A DNA stretch of 64,000 nucleotides from Thiotrichales bacterium (GCA_016745035.1 JADGDE010000004.1:62001-126000), one strand, 5' to 3'. Shown: positions 27,923 through 39,108, numbered from the stretch's first letter. Made by a program: numbers and translations. Notes: generated by a model from the letters alone, not told the origin.

Positions 27923-29179
27923 TTAAACCACCGAACCCATTTTAAAGATAGGCAGATACATCGCGACCACCAAACCACCAATGACAACCCCCAAAAAGGC
28001 CATAATCATCGGTTCCATCAAACTACTGAGCGAGTCAACGGCATTATCAACTTCTTCTTCATAGAAGTCAGCGACTTTGTTAAGCATGGTGTCAATTGCA
28101 CCAGATTCTTCGCCGATGGAAATCATTTGAATGACCATATTTGGAAATACTTTGGTGTCCTCTAAACTAGAGGCTAGCTGCGTCCCGGTGGAAATTTCTT
28201 CTTTAACTTTCATAATCGCTTCATAATAAACGATATTACCGGTAGCCCCTGCAACTGAATCCATAGATTCGACTAAGGGTGTCCCTGCTGCGAACATGGT
28301 CGCTAAGGTACGGGAGAAACGTGCAATCGCTGATTTATTTAAAATTTCTCCAAACAAGGGCAGTTTTAATGAAAGGCGCTCAGTCATGTGCTTAAATTTG
28401 GTTGAGCGTTTTCTCGCTTCTTTAAAAGCAGTGAGTGCAATAAAAATACTACCGAAAATGATATGCCAATTGGTGACAAAACCATTAGAAATAGCTACAA
28501 CTACTTGGGTTGCCATCGGTAAGTCAGCACCGAAATCCTTAAACATATCGGAGAACACCGGTACCACGAAAATCATCAAAATAGCGGTAATAATGAAAGA
28601 AATGGCAATAACCGCAATCGGATAACTCAAAGCTTTTTTGATTTTTTTCTTCATCGACTCACTTTTTTCTTTGTAAGTCGCAATTTTATCCAGCAAGGAT
28701 TCTAAAATACCGGCTTGCTCGCCCGCTTCAACCAAGTTACAAAATAAATCATCAAAATAATCAGGATGCTCGCGCAGGGCATCTGCCAAAGTTCCCCCTG
28801 CCTCGACACTGCCTTTAATTTTGCCAATCAAATCGCGCATAGAGGGGTTTTCATGCCCTTTACCGACAATTTCAAACGATTGTACCAAGGGCACACCTGC
28901 GCTCATCATCGTTGCCAATTGGCGGGCAAAAATAGAAATATCAGCGGTGAGAATGGGTTGGTTTGACATATTGCCAAACAAAGGTTTGGACTTTTTCTTT
29001 ACCTTGCTTACATTGATGCCATCACGGCGCAATAAAGCACGCAACATCGCTTCACTCACAGCCTCACGCACACCAGAGACCTTATTGCCTGAGCGGTTTT
29101 TGCCTTCCCATTGGAATTCAACTTGCTTTAATCCCGCGTCTTTAGCGCCACCTTTGGGTTTTAAGTTTGTCGCTGCCAT
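27923..29179 (-). CDS. pilC: Type IV pilus platform protein PilC
   Basis: Inner-membrane platform protein of the type IV pilus assembly machine, paralogous to GspF. The 418 residues have two homologous GspF domains (about 80-205 and 285-405) with FARQLATMMSAGVPLVQSFE and FSRTLATMFAAGTPLVESMD as matching landmarks, and three membrane helices (about 185-210, 230-250 and 390-412). PNMVIQMISIGEESGAID is a conserved block. It lies 55 bases downstream of pilB on the same strand. The prepilin peptidase gene pilD, which often follows pilC, is not here; queE follows instead. Confidence 0.97.
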   Translation of the reverse strand: MAATNLKPKGGAKDAGLKQVEFQWEGKNRSGNKVSGVREAVSEAMLRALLRRDGINVSKVKKKSKPLFGNMSNQPILTADISIFARQLATMMSAGVPLVQSFEIVGKGHENPSMRDLIGKIKGSVEAGGTLADALREHPDYFDDLFCNLVEAGEQAGILESLLDKIATYKEKSESMKKKIKKALSYPIAVIAISFIITAILMIFVVPVFSDMFKDFGADLPMATQVVVAISNGFVTNWHIIFGSIFIALTAFKEARKRSTKFKHMTERLSLKLPLFGEILNKSAIARFSRTLATMFAAGTPLVESMDSVAGATGNIVYYEAIMKVKEEISTGTQLASSLEDTKVFPNMVIQMISIGEESGAIDTMLNKVADFYEEEVDNAVDSLSSLMEPMIMAFLGVVIGGLVVAMYLPIFKMGSVV

Positions 29180-29234
29180 TTGTCCGCCTACTTTAGATCA
29201 ATCAAAAATATCGAGTCTTAACTTCGCTATCGCT

Positions 29235-31028
29235 TTATTCACTGGTAACGCGATTGATTTCTTTCAAACTTGTTACCCCATCTCTGGCTTTTTTCAAACC
29301 TGAGGCGCGCAAATCGGGAATACCTTCAACCTTTGCTTGATCAGCCAAATCAATCGCATTCCGCCCTTCCATAATCAAACGCTTCATGGTCTCAGATATG
29401 GGCATGACTTGGTAAATCCCCACACGTCCTTTATAGCCTCCAGAACAGCTATCACAGCCCTCAGGGTTATTGGTATATAGGATACTACTGCCCTCTTCGC
29501 TGGACATCATGTCATTGACATCATCTTCACTGTATCCTTCCTCTAAAAGGGCTGCTTTGTGCATAATCAAATTACCATCGGCTTTGGTAATGTCTTCGGT
29601 AATCTCTACTTTTTGCTTACACACAGGACACAAACGCCGTGCCAGACGTTGTGCCATCACCAAGTTTACCGCTGTAGCAATCGCATAAGGTGCAAGCCCC
29701 ATATCAATGAGTCGGGTTAGCGTTTGAGGGGCATCATTGGTATGCAAAGTCGACATCACCATATGTCCTGTGGTCGCCGCCTTAATCGCGATCCCACCTG
29801 TGGTAATGTCTCGAATTTCCCCAACCAAAATAATATCCGGGTCTTGGCGCAAAAACGCTTTAAGGGCTTTATCAAAACTCATCCCCACCCGCTCATCCAC
29901 TTGTACCTGATTGACCCCTGGTAAGTTAATTTCCACGGGATCTTCTGCGGTAGAAATATTAACCCCTTCTTTATTGAGGATGTTAATTCCGGTGTAGAGT
30001 GAGACGGTTTTACCACTGCCTGTAGGACCTGTAACTAAGACCATGCCATAAGGTTTATCCAAGGCATCAATATAGAGTTTTTTCTGGAAATCTTCATAGC
30101 CAAGGACATCAATATCCAAAGCGGCGGCATCCGAGTTCAAAATCCGCATCACAGTTTTTTCCCCGAACAAGGTCGGGCAGGTACTGACACGAAAGTCAAT
30201 GGATTTACTTTTTGATAGCTTGAGTTTAATTCGTCCATCTTGAGGGACGCGGCGTTCAGAAACATCTAAGCGGGATAAAACTTTAATCCGTGCGGCGATT
30301 TTATTGGAAAGGCTTAAGGGCACACGGGCGACTTGTTGCAAGATGCCATCAACCCGAAAACGCACGCGATAGAATTTTTCATATGGCTCAAAATGCAAAT
30401 CTGATGCGCCCATTTTAATCGCATCCAAAAGCATTTTACGGACAAATTTGACCACTGGGGCTTCATCCTCAGCAGAGGTTTCTGGCTCATCGTCATCTTC
30501 TTCGTCATCGTCCCCTTCAAATTCACCGCCGAGTTCGTCATCTTCACCCGAATCAAGGCCTTCCATACTGTTGGAACGTAAACCTTCGATGGTACGGGTT
30601 AAGGCTTTGCCTAAAGATTCGGCATCGACTAAAATTGCCTCGGTCGCCATATTGACATGGAATTTAATATCATCAAGGGCTTGGAAATTAGTCGGGTCAG
30701 CAACGGCGATAAATAAACGTTTACCTCGCTGGTATAAAGGTAAGACTTGGTATTTTTTTAACAGTTCTAAATCAACCAGTTCAACCACTTCAACATCAAT
30801 TTCAAAGGCTTCAATATTTAATAAAGGGATACCAAATTCTTGCGCAGCCGTGTGCGCCACATCACGACTGGCAACCAGCTTGTTTTCGATGATGTAATTA
30901 ATAAAAGGCACTTTTGCATTACGGGCCTTTTGATAAGCCTGCTGTGCATTATTCTCATTCATCAGGCCTTCATTGACCAATGTCCGAGCCAAGCCACCTA
31001 AGGTAATTTTGGGAGTTGTTGCTGCCAT
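29235..31028 (-). CDS. pilB: Type IV pilus extension ATPase PilB
   Basis: Cytosolic hexameric ATPase that powers pilin polymerisation. The 597 residues contain an amino-terminal MshEN/GspE domain, an acidic linker (about 165-195, dense in Asp and Glu), Walker A in VTGPTGSGKTVSLYTG (about 350), the Asp box FLRQDPDIILVGEIRD, Walker B, His box STLHTNDAPQTLTRL and the tetracysteine zinc site (CPVCKQ with CDSCSGGYKGR). Length is slightly above average because of the acidic linker. First gene of pilB-pilC-queE on the minus strand. The 423-base region upstream is shared with the divergent groES. Confidence 0.97.
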   Translation of the reverse strand: MAATTPKITLGGLARTLVNEGLMNENNAQQAYQKARNAKVPFINYIIENKLVASRDVAHTAAQEFGIPLLNIEAFEIDVEVVELVDLELLKKYQVLPLYQRGKRLFIAVADPTNFQALDDIKFHVNMATEAILVDAESLGKALTRTIEGLRSNSMEGLDSGEDDELGGEFEGDDDEEDDDEPETSAEDEAPVVKFVRKMLLDAIKMGASDLHFEPYEKFYRVRFRVDGILQQVARVPLSLSNKIAARIKVLSRLDVSERRVPQDGRIKLKLSKSKSIDFRVSTCPTLFGEKTVMRILNSDAAALDIDVLGYEDFQKKLYIDALDKPYGMVLVTGPTGSGKTVSLYTGINILNKEGVNISTAEDPVEINLPGVNQVQVDERVGMSFDKALKAFLRQDPDIILVGEIRDITTGGIAIKAATTGHMVMSTLHTNDAPQTLTRLIDMGLAPYAIATAVNLVMAQRLARRLCPVCKQKVEITEDITKADGNLIMHKAALLEEGYSEDDVNDMMSSEEGSSILYTNNPEGCDSCSGGYKGRVGIYQVMPISETMKRLIMEGRNAIDLADQAKVEGIPDLRASGLKKARDGVTSLKEINRVTSE

Positions 31029-31352
31029 AAAATATTGCCTACTCGAAAATACGCTAAACCTAAATCCTAGCGATAGACGAATTAACCTTGTGTTTCCATG
31101 AGGAACGTCCTCATAACATGCGTTTAATATAACCCGAACTATTTTTCAGATGTGATAGGTGTTAACACCCCAATGGATATTGAGTATGAGACTATTGCAA
31201 AATCATGACCAGAGTCAATGTCTCAAGCGGCTATTGTAATCGCTTTTATCTGCATTTGGAACTCACCTGATTAAAGAGCGATTTTTAGCATCATGATAAA
31301 ACAAAATTATTCGTTAATAAAAAAATACAAGCACAGTTCATGGCTTTTAGAC
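31029..31352. other. Divergent regulatory region between pilB and groES
   Basis: This gene-free stretch probably holds the pilB promoter (minus) and upstream groES sequence (plus). It contains two inverted repeats: ATGAGGA-ACG-TCCTCAT (31098-31114), about 70 bases before pilB, and the perfect 12-base palindrome GGTGTTAACACC (31158-31169). Either could be an operator. I found no convincing -24/-12 sigma-54 promoter for pilB. Confidence 0.4.
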
Positions 31353-31380
31353 TTGCAAAATCACAGTTTCGCCTTATTAT
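31353..31380 (+). promoter_or_regulatory. Probable sigma-70 promoter of groESL
   Basis: TTGCAA (31353-31358), a 16-base spacer and TATTAT (31375-31380). The last T is also the first base of the CIRCE operator, so a repressor bound there would sit over the transcription start. Confidence 0.65.
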
Positions 31381-31406
31381 TAGCACCCATTGCAGGTGAG
31401 TGCTAA
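31380..31406. promoter_or_regulatory. CIRCE operator (HrcA binding site)
   Basis: TTAGCACCC, nine bases, then GAGTGCTAA. The CIRCE consensus is TTAGCACTC-N9-GAGTGCTAA, so one base differs in the left arm. It is 45 bases upstream of groES. CIRCE is the operator of the heat-inactivated repressor HrcA, so groESL here is probably HrcA-controlled; hrcA itself is not in the window. Confidence 0.9.
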
Positions 31407-31451
31407 AATGGCACTCACATCGAGAAAATTCAAATTTTAAGGAGTTATTAC

Positions 31452-31742
31452 ATGGCAATTCGTCCTTTACATGACCGTGTTGTTGTTCGTCGTATGGAAG
31501 AAGAACGTACCACCGCTTCAGGTATCGTGATTCCTGACAACGCCACCGAAAAACCTTCAAAAGGTGAAATCATCGCTGTGGGTAACGGTAAAGTAAATGA
31601 CGCGGGCACCCGTTTAGAACTGGATGTCAAAGTCGGTGATACCGTGTTATTCGGCAAATATTCAGGTAGCGAAATCAAAGTGAACGGTGAAGAATTATTA
31701 GTGATGCGTGAAGACGACATCATGGCTGTCGTTGAAGCCTAA
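31452..31742 (+). CDS. groES: Co-chaperonin GroES
   Basis: The 96-residue lid of the GroEL chamber. It starts [18 protein letters not shown] and includes the mobile loop [19 protein letters not shown] (about 18-36), the hydrophobic IVI being the GroEL contact, and the roof and core pattern [19 protein letters not shown]. Length and sequence are normal. A strong AAGGAG precedes the ATG. It is the first gene after the CIRCE operator and is followed by groEL, with a remnant of a mobile repeat in between. Confidence 0.98.
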   Translation: MAIRPLHDRVVVRRMEEERTTASGIVIPDNATEKPSKGEIIAVGNGKVNDAGTRLELDVKVGDTVLFGKYSGSEIKVNGEELLVMREDDIMAVVEA

Positions 31743-31780
31743 GCTACTATTTAGCTAGATCATATCGTAATTATAATCAG

Positions 31781-31840
31781 GTGAAGCAATGGCGGTTTTT
31801 TACCTTTTGGGGTAAAAAAGAAGCCTTTGCGTAACATCAG
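31781..31840. repeat. MITE remnant between groES and groEL
   Basis: One end of the repeat family: GTGAAGCAATGGCGG, a hairpin (TTTTTTACC...GGTAAAAAA) and GCCTTTGCGTAACATCAG. The other end is missing. It occupies half of the 122-base spacer between groES and groEL and should form a stem in the operon mRNA 25 bases before the groEL start. Confidence 0.8.
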
Positions 31841-31861
31841 TTACAGAATTTAAGGAAATAA

Positions 31862-33514
<1,653 letters not shown>

Positions 33515-33542
33515 TTCATCTCCCCAGCACTTAAACGCTAGT

Positions 33543-33578
33543 AAAGGGTGGCTACTTTAGGGTAGTCACCCTTTTTTT
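33543..33578 (+). terminator. Rho-independent terminator after groEL
   Basis: A 13-pair stem, AAAGGGTGGCTAC with GTAGTCACCCTTT (one G-T pair), with a 6-base loop and a run of seven T residues. It ends the groESL transcript. Confidence 0.92.
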
Positions 33579-33667
33579 ATGTCACGGACAAAGTTTTAGC
33601 ATTGTTTAGCGACATATCTGCCTATATTATGTCGCTTTACTCAACCGATAACCGATGGATACGCTAT

Positions 33668-34924
33668 ATGTTCAGTGCAGATACAATCGAAACCTTCGAT
33701 CCAGAACTTTGGCAAGCAATTGCAGCTGAAACCGAGCGCCAAGAAGCGCATATTGAGCTTATCGCTTCAGAAAATTATACCAGCCCACGGGTAATGGCCG
33801 CTCAAGGCTCAGCTTTGACGAATAAATATGCTGAAGGCTATCCGACTAAACGCTATTATGGCGGCTGTGAACATGTCGATGTTGCCGAGCAATTAGCCAT
33901 AGATCGGGTTAAACAGCTGTTTAATGCCGATTATGCCAATGTGCAACCGCATTCCGGTTCACAAGCCAATGCCGCCGTTTATATGGCTTTATTGCAACCT
34001 GGGGACACGGTCTTAGGTATGAGCCTTGCCGATGGCGGACACCTAACCCACGGCTCAAAAGTCAATTTTTCTGGCAAAATTTATAACGCCGTGCAATATG
34101 GTTTAGATAATGACACGGGCGAAATTGATTATGCGCAAATGGAAGCGCTAGCGCTGGAACACCAACCGAAAATGATTGTTGGCGGTTTTAGTGCTTATTC
34201 TCGTGTGGTCGATTGGCAACGGATGCGTGATATTGCCGATCAAGTTGGCGCGTATTTGATGGTGGATATGGCACATGTTGCAGGCTTAGTTGCGACTGGA
34301 CATTACCCAAGTCCTGTGAATATTGCTGATGTCACCACCAGCACCACCCACAAAACCCTACGCGGTCCACGTGGCGGGGTTATTTTGGCAAAATCTAATC
34401 CTGAACTGGAGAAAAAATTCAATTCTTTGGTATTTCCTGGGATTCAAGGTGGGCCTTTGATGCACGTCATTGCCGCTAAAGCCGTTGCCTTCAAAGAAGC
34501 TTTGAGTGATGAGTTTAAAACTTATCAAGGACAAGTGGTTAAAAATGCTCAAACCATGGCAAATACCTTGATTGAGCGCGGCTATAATATTGTCTCTGGC
34601 GGCACAGATAATCATTTATTTTTGCTCGATTTAGTCAATAAAAACATGACCGGCAAAACCGCTGATGCCGCTTTGGTTAATGCCCATATCACCGTGAATA
34701 AAAATGCCGTGCCTAATGACCCCCAATCGCCTTTTGTCACCAGCGGTATTCGTATTGGTTCGCCCGCAATCACCACCCGTGGTTTAGGTGAAAAAGAAAG
34801 CGCTGATTTGGCGAATTGGATTGCAGATGTATTGGATAATGTTGAGGATGAAAGTGTACAATTAAGCGTGCGCGAAAAAGTCAGCGCTTTGTGTGCGGCT
34901 TTCCCTGTTTATCCCAGTGCTTAA
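33668..34924 (+). CDS. glyA: Serine hydroxymethyltransferase
   Basis: A PLP enzyme that converts serine and tetrahydrofolate to glycine and methylene-tetrahydrofolate. From the ATG at 33668 it is 418 residues, the family's normal size; an upstream frame to 33602 adds an unconserved leader. Landmarks are [46 protein letters not shown] and the PLP-binding Lys in [16 protein letters not shown] (about residue 230). It is followed after 8 bases by ribD, as in many gammaproteobacteria, though nrdR, often between them, is missing. Confidence 0.97.
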   Translation: MFSADTIETFDPELWQAIAAETERQEAHIELIASENYTSPRVMAAQGSALTNKYAEGYPTKRYYGGCEHVDVAEQLAIDRVKQLFNADYANVQPHSGSQANAAVYMALLQPGDTVLGMSLADGGHLTHGSKVNFSGKIYNAVQYGLDNDTGEIDYAQMEALALEHQPKMIVGGFSAYSRVVDWQRMRDIADQVGAYLMVDMAHVAGLVATGHYPSPVNIADVTTSTTHKTLRGPRGGVILAKSNPELEKKFNSLVFPGIQGGPLMHVIAAKAVAFKEALSDEFKTYQGQVVKNAQTMANTLIERGYNIVSGGTDNHLFLLDLVNKNMTGKTADAALVNAHITVNKNAVPNDPQSPFVTSGIRIGSPAITTRGLGEKESADLANWIADVLDNVEDESVQLSVREKVSALCAAFPVYPSA

Positions 34925-34932
34925 GGCAATGT

Positions 34933-36051
34933 ATGTCGGAACAAAATGACCAATTTTTTATGAGTCGTGCTTTGCGTTTGGCAAAGCAAGGCTTGTGGAG
35001 TACCGATCCCAATCCCCGCGTGGGTTGTGTGCTTGTCAAAGATGGCAAAATTATTGGCGAAGGTTGGCATCAGCAGGCGGGCAAAGCCCATGCTGAAGTC
35101 AACGCCCTCAAACAAGCGGGTAAAACCGCTGAGGGCAGCACTTGTTATGTAACCTTAGAGCCATGTAGTCATCAGGGTAAAACCCCGCCTTGTGCTCAGG
35201 CTTTAGTTAAGGCGAAAGTCTCACGCGTGGTGATGGCAACCTATGATCCCAACCCTCAAGTCCGAGGCGAGGGCGCAGCGCAACTGCGCACCGCTGGGAT
35301 TATTGTCGATGTCGGCGTTTTGAGTCAGGAAGCGGAAAAACTCAATCCGGGTTTTTTCAAACGTATGAACCACAACCGTCCTTATGTCCGCTGTAAGCTG
35401 GCAATGAGCTTGGACGGACGTACCGCAATGAAATCTGGCGAGAGCCAATGGATAACCGGGCCTGATGCCCGCGCCGATGTCCAAAGTCTGCGCGCACGTA
35501 GCAGTGCGATTATGACCGGGGTGGGTACAGTTTTATCCGATGACCCTTCTTTAAATGTCCGTCCCGAAGAGCTGCCAGAGGGTGCATTTATCCCTGAACC
35601 GATGCGTCAACCGCTACGGGTGATTATTGATAAACATCTGAGTTTACCTTTGGATGCAAAAATCCTCAAACTTGAGGGGCAATGTTTGGTTGTTACTGCC
35701 AGTGATGATGAAGAGCTGCAAGCTTTATTGACCAAGCAAGGCGCAGAAGTACTTTATTTACCTAACAGTGAAGGCGGAATTGATTTAGAGGCGATGCTTA
35801 GCGTTTTGGCAAAAAGAGAAATCAATGAAGTACATTTGGAATGCGGTGCAACATTAGCCGGCTCGATGCTCAAGAGAGGGCTATTAGATGAACTGGTGAT
35901 TTATATGGCACCGATGCTGATGGGCAATCAAGCCCGAGGCTTATTTAATTTACCTGAACTCGACAAAATGGCAGATGCGTATCAATTGCAAATTGAAGAC
36001 ATGCGCGCTATTGGTAAAGATTGGCGGATTATGGCAAGCTTTATCGGATAA
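34933..36051 (+). CDS. ribD: Bifunctional riboflavin deaminase/reductase RibD
   Basis: Catalyses the second and third steps of riboflavin synthesis, deamination and then NADPH-dependent reduction of the pyrimidine intermediate. The 372 residues start at the ATG at 34933, giving MSEQNDQFFMSRALRLA. The amino deaminase domain has the zinc motif HAEVNAL and CYVTLEPCSHQGKTPPC (about 50-85). The carboxy reductase domain begins near LAMSLDGRTAMKSGESQWIT. Complete and normal. No FMN riboswitch is visible upstream. A decayed mobile repeat follows it. Confidence 0.96.
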   Translation: MSEQNDQFFMSRALRLAKQGLWSTDPNPRVGCVLVKDGKIIGEGWHQQAGKAHAEVNALKQAGKTAEGSTCYVTLEPCSHQGKTPPCAQALVKAKVSRVVMATYDPNPQVRGEGAAQLRTAGIIVDVGVLSQEAEKLNPGFFKRMNHNRPYVRCKLAMSLDGRTAMKSGESQWITGPDARADVQSLRARSSAIMTGVGTVLSDDPSLNVRPEELPEGAFIPEPMRQPLRVIIDKHLSLPLDAKILKLEGQCLVVTASDDEELQALLTKQGAEVLYLPNSEGGIDLEAMLSVLAKREINEVHLECGATLAGSMLKRGLLDELVIYMAPMLMGNQARGLFNLPELDKMADAYQLQIEDMRAIGKDWRIMASFIG

Positions 36052-36062
36052 TCGTAGCGAGG

Positions 36063-36114
36063 CAAAGGCTTTTTTGGCTCAGAGAGCCAAAAAGAAGCCT
36101 TTGGGTAACATCCG
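36063..36114. repeat. Decayed MITE fragment forming a hairpin between convergent genes
   Basis: AAAGGCTTTTTTGGCTC pairs with GAGCCAAAAAGAAGCCTTT (two-base bulge), then GGGTAACATCCG, a mutated repeat end. It fills the gap between ribD and the convergent gene and could hinder read-through, though no T-run follows. Confidence 0.65.
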
Positions 36115-38346
36115 TTATTCAGCACTGTCTGTGGTTTTAGCTTTATCCTTATCTTCATCTTTGAGTTGTACACGCAAGAGAGGCAAATCGTTCTCATCAT
36201 CTTCGTCAAAGACATATTCCATTTTATTGGCTTCTAGCATTAGCCCTTGAGCACGATCTAAGTTTTCTTGGGCAACATTGTAGGCAATATGTCCTTCTAA
36301 GAAGCGTTTTTCAGCAATGGCTACATTGTCTTGGGAATCCAATAAGTTTTCCAAAAACTGCCCTTGTCCACTGCTACCGAGTTCAATACTACGACGGGCA
36401 TTGAGCGCCTCTAAACTGCTTTTCATCGCTTGCATGGCTTGGTATTGACTGAGCATTTCGCGGTAGGCGGTGTTGACTTCGCGTACGGAAACTTGCACTT
36501 CTAAGAGGATGGTTTCAATGGTGGTGCGCAATTGATGTACCAATTGGCGTACTTCTAATTCACGCCGACGTTGACGGGCTTTGGCAATCCGGTTGCCTAA
36601 AGGCCAATCGAGGCGCAAGCCTAAAGTCCAGCTCGGTGCGCCTTCGGTAAATTGGTTGCCCGTTGAATTAAACACATCATAATCCCCCTCTAAACCTTTG
36701 AGGGTGGTTTCAAAAATCAAATCTAAGGCGGGGAGTAATTCACTGTCAGCCATGGCTGAACGTACCATCCCGGCTTTTAATTGTTTAAAAGCTTGGGTGA
36801 TTTCAGGGCGGTGTTTGAGGGCAAATTGGGCCGCTTTCGCGACTTCGGTCTCGACAGGGACATGCTGTGGGGTTTGCACGGTCATCATTTCAAACTGGCT
36901 ATCCATCACCAATTCGGGATCGTTGACCAGTGCTAAGACTTTACCCTCGGCATTACGCACCGCTTGCTCGGAGCGAATGCTGGCAGCATAACGGGTCGCA
37001 AGCACCGCTTGAGCGCGTTCGAGTTGGCTGGCAAGCACATCAATGCCACGGCGGGCTTTGAGTTCCTCGACCACTTCCTCAGCTTGGCTAAAGAGCTTTT
37101 TCTTTTGTAACAAATTGACCCGTTCTAAATACAAACCCCAATAAGCACGTTCAATTTCCAATAAATGTGCTGAGACTTGGCGCACAAATTCATCTAAAGA
37201 AACTTCATAATCAACCCGGGCAATTTCGATTTGACTTTGGTTGTATTCATAACCAAAACCGTTGAGCAAGCGATGGCGAAGGGTCAGCATTAAGCGGGAT
37301 TCGCCTTGATCATGCGGTTGGAAAAAACGTGAGTTATTGTCTTTACCCATAAATTGTTGTGAGATTTCCACCTCACCACCTGTGACAATATTACGGCGCA
37401 ACCCCGCCTCTGCGACCCAAGCATGTTCCTTAAAGCGGGTTTCTGCATCTTCGCCTGTACGCAAGGTACTGCCCACAGGCTCATTGACCTCGGCATATTT
37501 TGCCTCGACAAACGCGTGAATATCGAATTTACCCTCAGCTTCATCAATCATGGTTTGGCGAATTAAAGGTAGCTCGCTAAAGACTTTCATTTGGGTTGAA
37601 TGCTGTAATGAACGGTGTAATAACTCCGTGAGACCCATAGGGGTAGGGTTGGATTTCGGGTGAATTTTTCCGGTGGCCAAGGGTTGCCACCAAGGAACAA
37701 AATCATCCGGTAAAGCATTGAGTTCAGGATCTTGCTCTGGGGATTCGGCTAAAACAACAGTCTGGGTTTTTTTATAATCACTGTTAACATCAACGCGGCG
37801 ATTTTTAGCCCGTCCCTCTGCGTTGCTATTGTCGGCAATCGGTTGGGCTGCGCCCATCCCGGTAAAGCTCACCGCTTGCGCATCTAAGTTGAGGTGCGCA
37901 CGTAAAAATTCAGCGACTTCTTGCGCCCGTGCTGCTGATAGCGCTTGGTTATCATTGAATTCCGCTTGCAAGCGAGGGCTAACAGGGACGTTATCCGTAT
38001 GCCCTATGATTTGGATTTGAATATCTGCTTTGTCTTTTAAGTGTGCCACCGCATCGACTAAAGCGGTTTTGTCTTCAGCACTTAATGCTGCTACACCAGT
38101 GGCATAATGCGCGTGTAAAGTGAAGTTTTTGGCATTGTCTTGGTTATCTTCCAAAAGGAAACGGAAACGGTAGTTATATACATCACTGGTTAGGGAAGCA
38201 GCTTTTTTTTGATATTCCTGTTTCAGAGGTTTTTCGAGATTATCATAACGCTCTTCCCAACTCATGACAGTACAGCCACTGAGCAATACAAGGCTGAGCG
38301 CACCGGCAAGAGGAGCCAATTTCAGTTGCGGAGGCAAAGACATCAT
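36115..38346 (-). CDS. Lipoprotein fusing an OmpA-like domain to a TolC-like domain
   Basis: A 743-residue protein of unusual build. A lipoprotein signal (lipobox LLSGC, Cys about residue 25) is followed by a short region and an OmpA carboxy-type peptidoglycan-binding domain (about 85-195: IIGHTDNVPVSPRLQ, NQALSAARAQEVAEFL, EGRAKNRRVDV). From about 240 to 700 comes an outer-membrane efflux (TolC) domain with long helical repeats (LLEIERAYWGLYLERVNLLQ and VREVNTAYREMLSQYQAM) and one linker GLRLDWPLGNR. An acidic tail ends it. It could be an exit duct fixed to the cell wall. No adaptor or pump genes are adjacent, so substrate and partners are unknown. Confidence 0.85.
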   Translation of the reverse strand: MMSLPPQLKLAPLAGALSLVLLSGCTVMSWEERYDNLEKPLKQEYQKKAASLTSDVYNYRFRFLLEDNQDNAKNFTLHAHYATGVAALSAEDKTALVDAVAHLKDKADIQIQIIGHTDNVPVSPRLQAEFNDNQALSAARAQEVAEFLRAHLNLDAQAVSFTGMGAAQPIADNSNAEGRAKNRRVDVNSDYKKTQTVVLAESPEQDPELNALPDDFVPWWQPLATGKIHPKSNPTPMGLTELLHRSLQHSTQMKVFSELPLIRQTMIDEAEGKFDIHAFVEAKYAEVNEPVGSTLRTGEDAETRFKEHAWVAEAGLRRNIVTGGEVEISQQFMGKDNNSRFFQPHDQGESRLMLTLRHRLLNGFGYEYNQSQIEIARVDYEVSLDEFVRQVSAHLLEIERAYWGLYLERVNLLQKKKLFSQAEEVVEELKARRGIDVLASQLERAQAVLATRYAASIRSEQAVRNAEGKVLALVNDPELVMDSQFEMMTVQTPQHVPVETEVAKAAQFALKHRPEITQAFKQLKAGMVRSAMADSELLPALDLIFETTLKGLEGDYDVFNSTGNQFTEGAPSWTLGLRLDWPLGNRIAKARQRRRELEVRQLVHQLRTTIETILLEVQVSVREVNTAYREMLSQYQAMQAMKSSLEALNARRSIELGSSGQGQFLENLLDSQDNVAIAEKRFLEGHIAYNVAQENLDRAQGLMLEANKMEYVFDEDDENDLPLLRVQLKDEDKDKAKTTDSAE

Positions 38347-38855
38347 TTATATTTCCTTCATCAAAGCAAAAATACATGGAGTATTTTTCTAGCAATTATC
38401 ATACGGTATTCAAATCATCAAATACAGCGATGGTTGTTCATGCCCCTTCGTATCGCAATTGAGTCATAACCCCCATGTCTGAGCATACTTTTCTCAACCA
38501 TAGGCGCTAAAGTGCGATCAATCCTACCTCATTTGATAACGGCAACAAACCATTGTCATTTTGACAAGAACAAGGCTGTTTTTCGCAAAATGAGAAAATT
38601 TTTAATCTAAAATTTGGGCTATTCGTGTTTTTTATTGATTTTGAGATAAAAATTTAATTCTATTATCACTATTGTACGTTTATTTGCGTTAAATACCAGT
38701 CTAGGATAAAGGCTTTCAAATCAAGCTTAAACTGTAAAAAATCTGCGTTTTTTTATCATCAGAAAATTTATATAGTTTTGCTAAAGTTGTTAGCTTAGTG
38801 ATTTTAATGGGTTATTTACTTAAGTTCAAATTTAAGCGCAATTTAACTTATGTAA
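38347..38855. other. AT-rich gene-free region upstream of the OmpA-TolC gene
   Basis: About 500 bases, very AT-rich, between the divergent starts of the OmpA-TolC gene and the TAXI gene, followed by a complete mobile repeat. It should contain the promoter of the OmpA-TolC gene. I found no RNA gene, no small gene with a ribosome-binding site and no obvious operator. Confidence 0.4.
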
Positions 38856-38987
38856 CTGATGTTACGCAAAGGCTTCTTTTTCTGCCTTAAGGGCAGAAAA
38901 AACCGCCATTGCTCCACGGCTAAACTTCACTAGGCAGGTGGAAAATCACACTATTGTGATAAAAACCAACTTAGTGCATAACATCAG
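38856..38987. repeat. MITE-like element, best-preserved copy with target duplication
   Basis: A 132-base element starting CTGATGTTACGCAAAGGC and ending TTAGTGCATAACATCAG. It is flanked on both sides by TTATGTAA (38848-38855 and 38988-38995), a perfect 8-base duplication that shows it moved as a unit. It lies about 120 bases upstream of the TAXI protein gene. Confidence 0.93.
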
Positions 38988-39108
38988 TTATGTAAGCATC
39001 TGTTATAATGCGACGCTTGCCGCCCCCTCGAAGCTAAACTCAAGCAGTCAGATGATTGGTGTTTAGCCCGTGAGAAGCCTTGCGTCCCACCTCAGAACCC
39101 TTAACGTA

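Noticed and set aside
30448-30897. Plus-strand Ser-rich frame inside pilB
   Set aside because: It is antisense to the acidic linker of pilB; the Ser runs come from GAT/GAA codons on the other strand.
33579-33667. Riboswitch before glyA
   Set aside because: Only 89 bases separate the groEL terminator from the glyA start, and no conserved glycine- or SAM-riboswitch core is visible.
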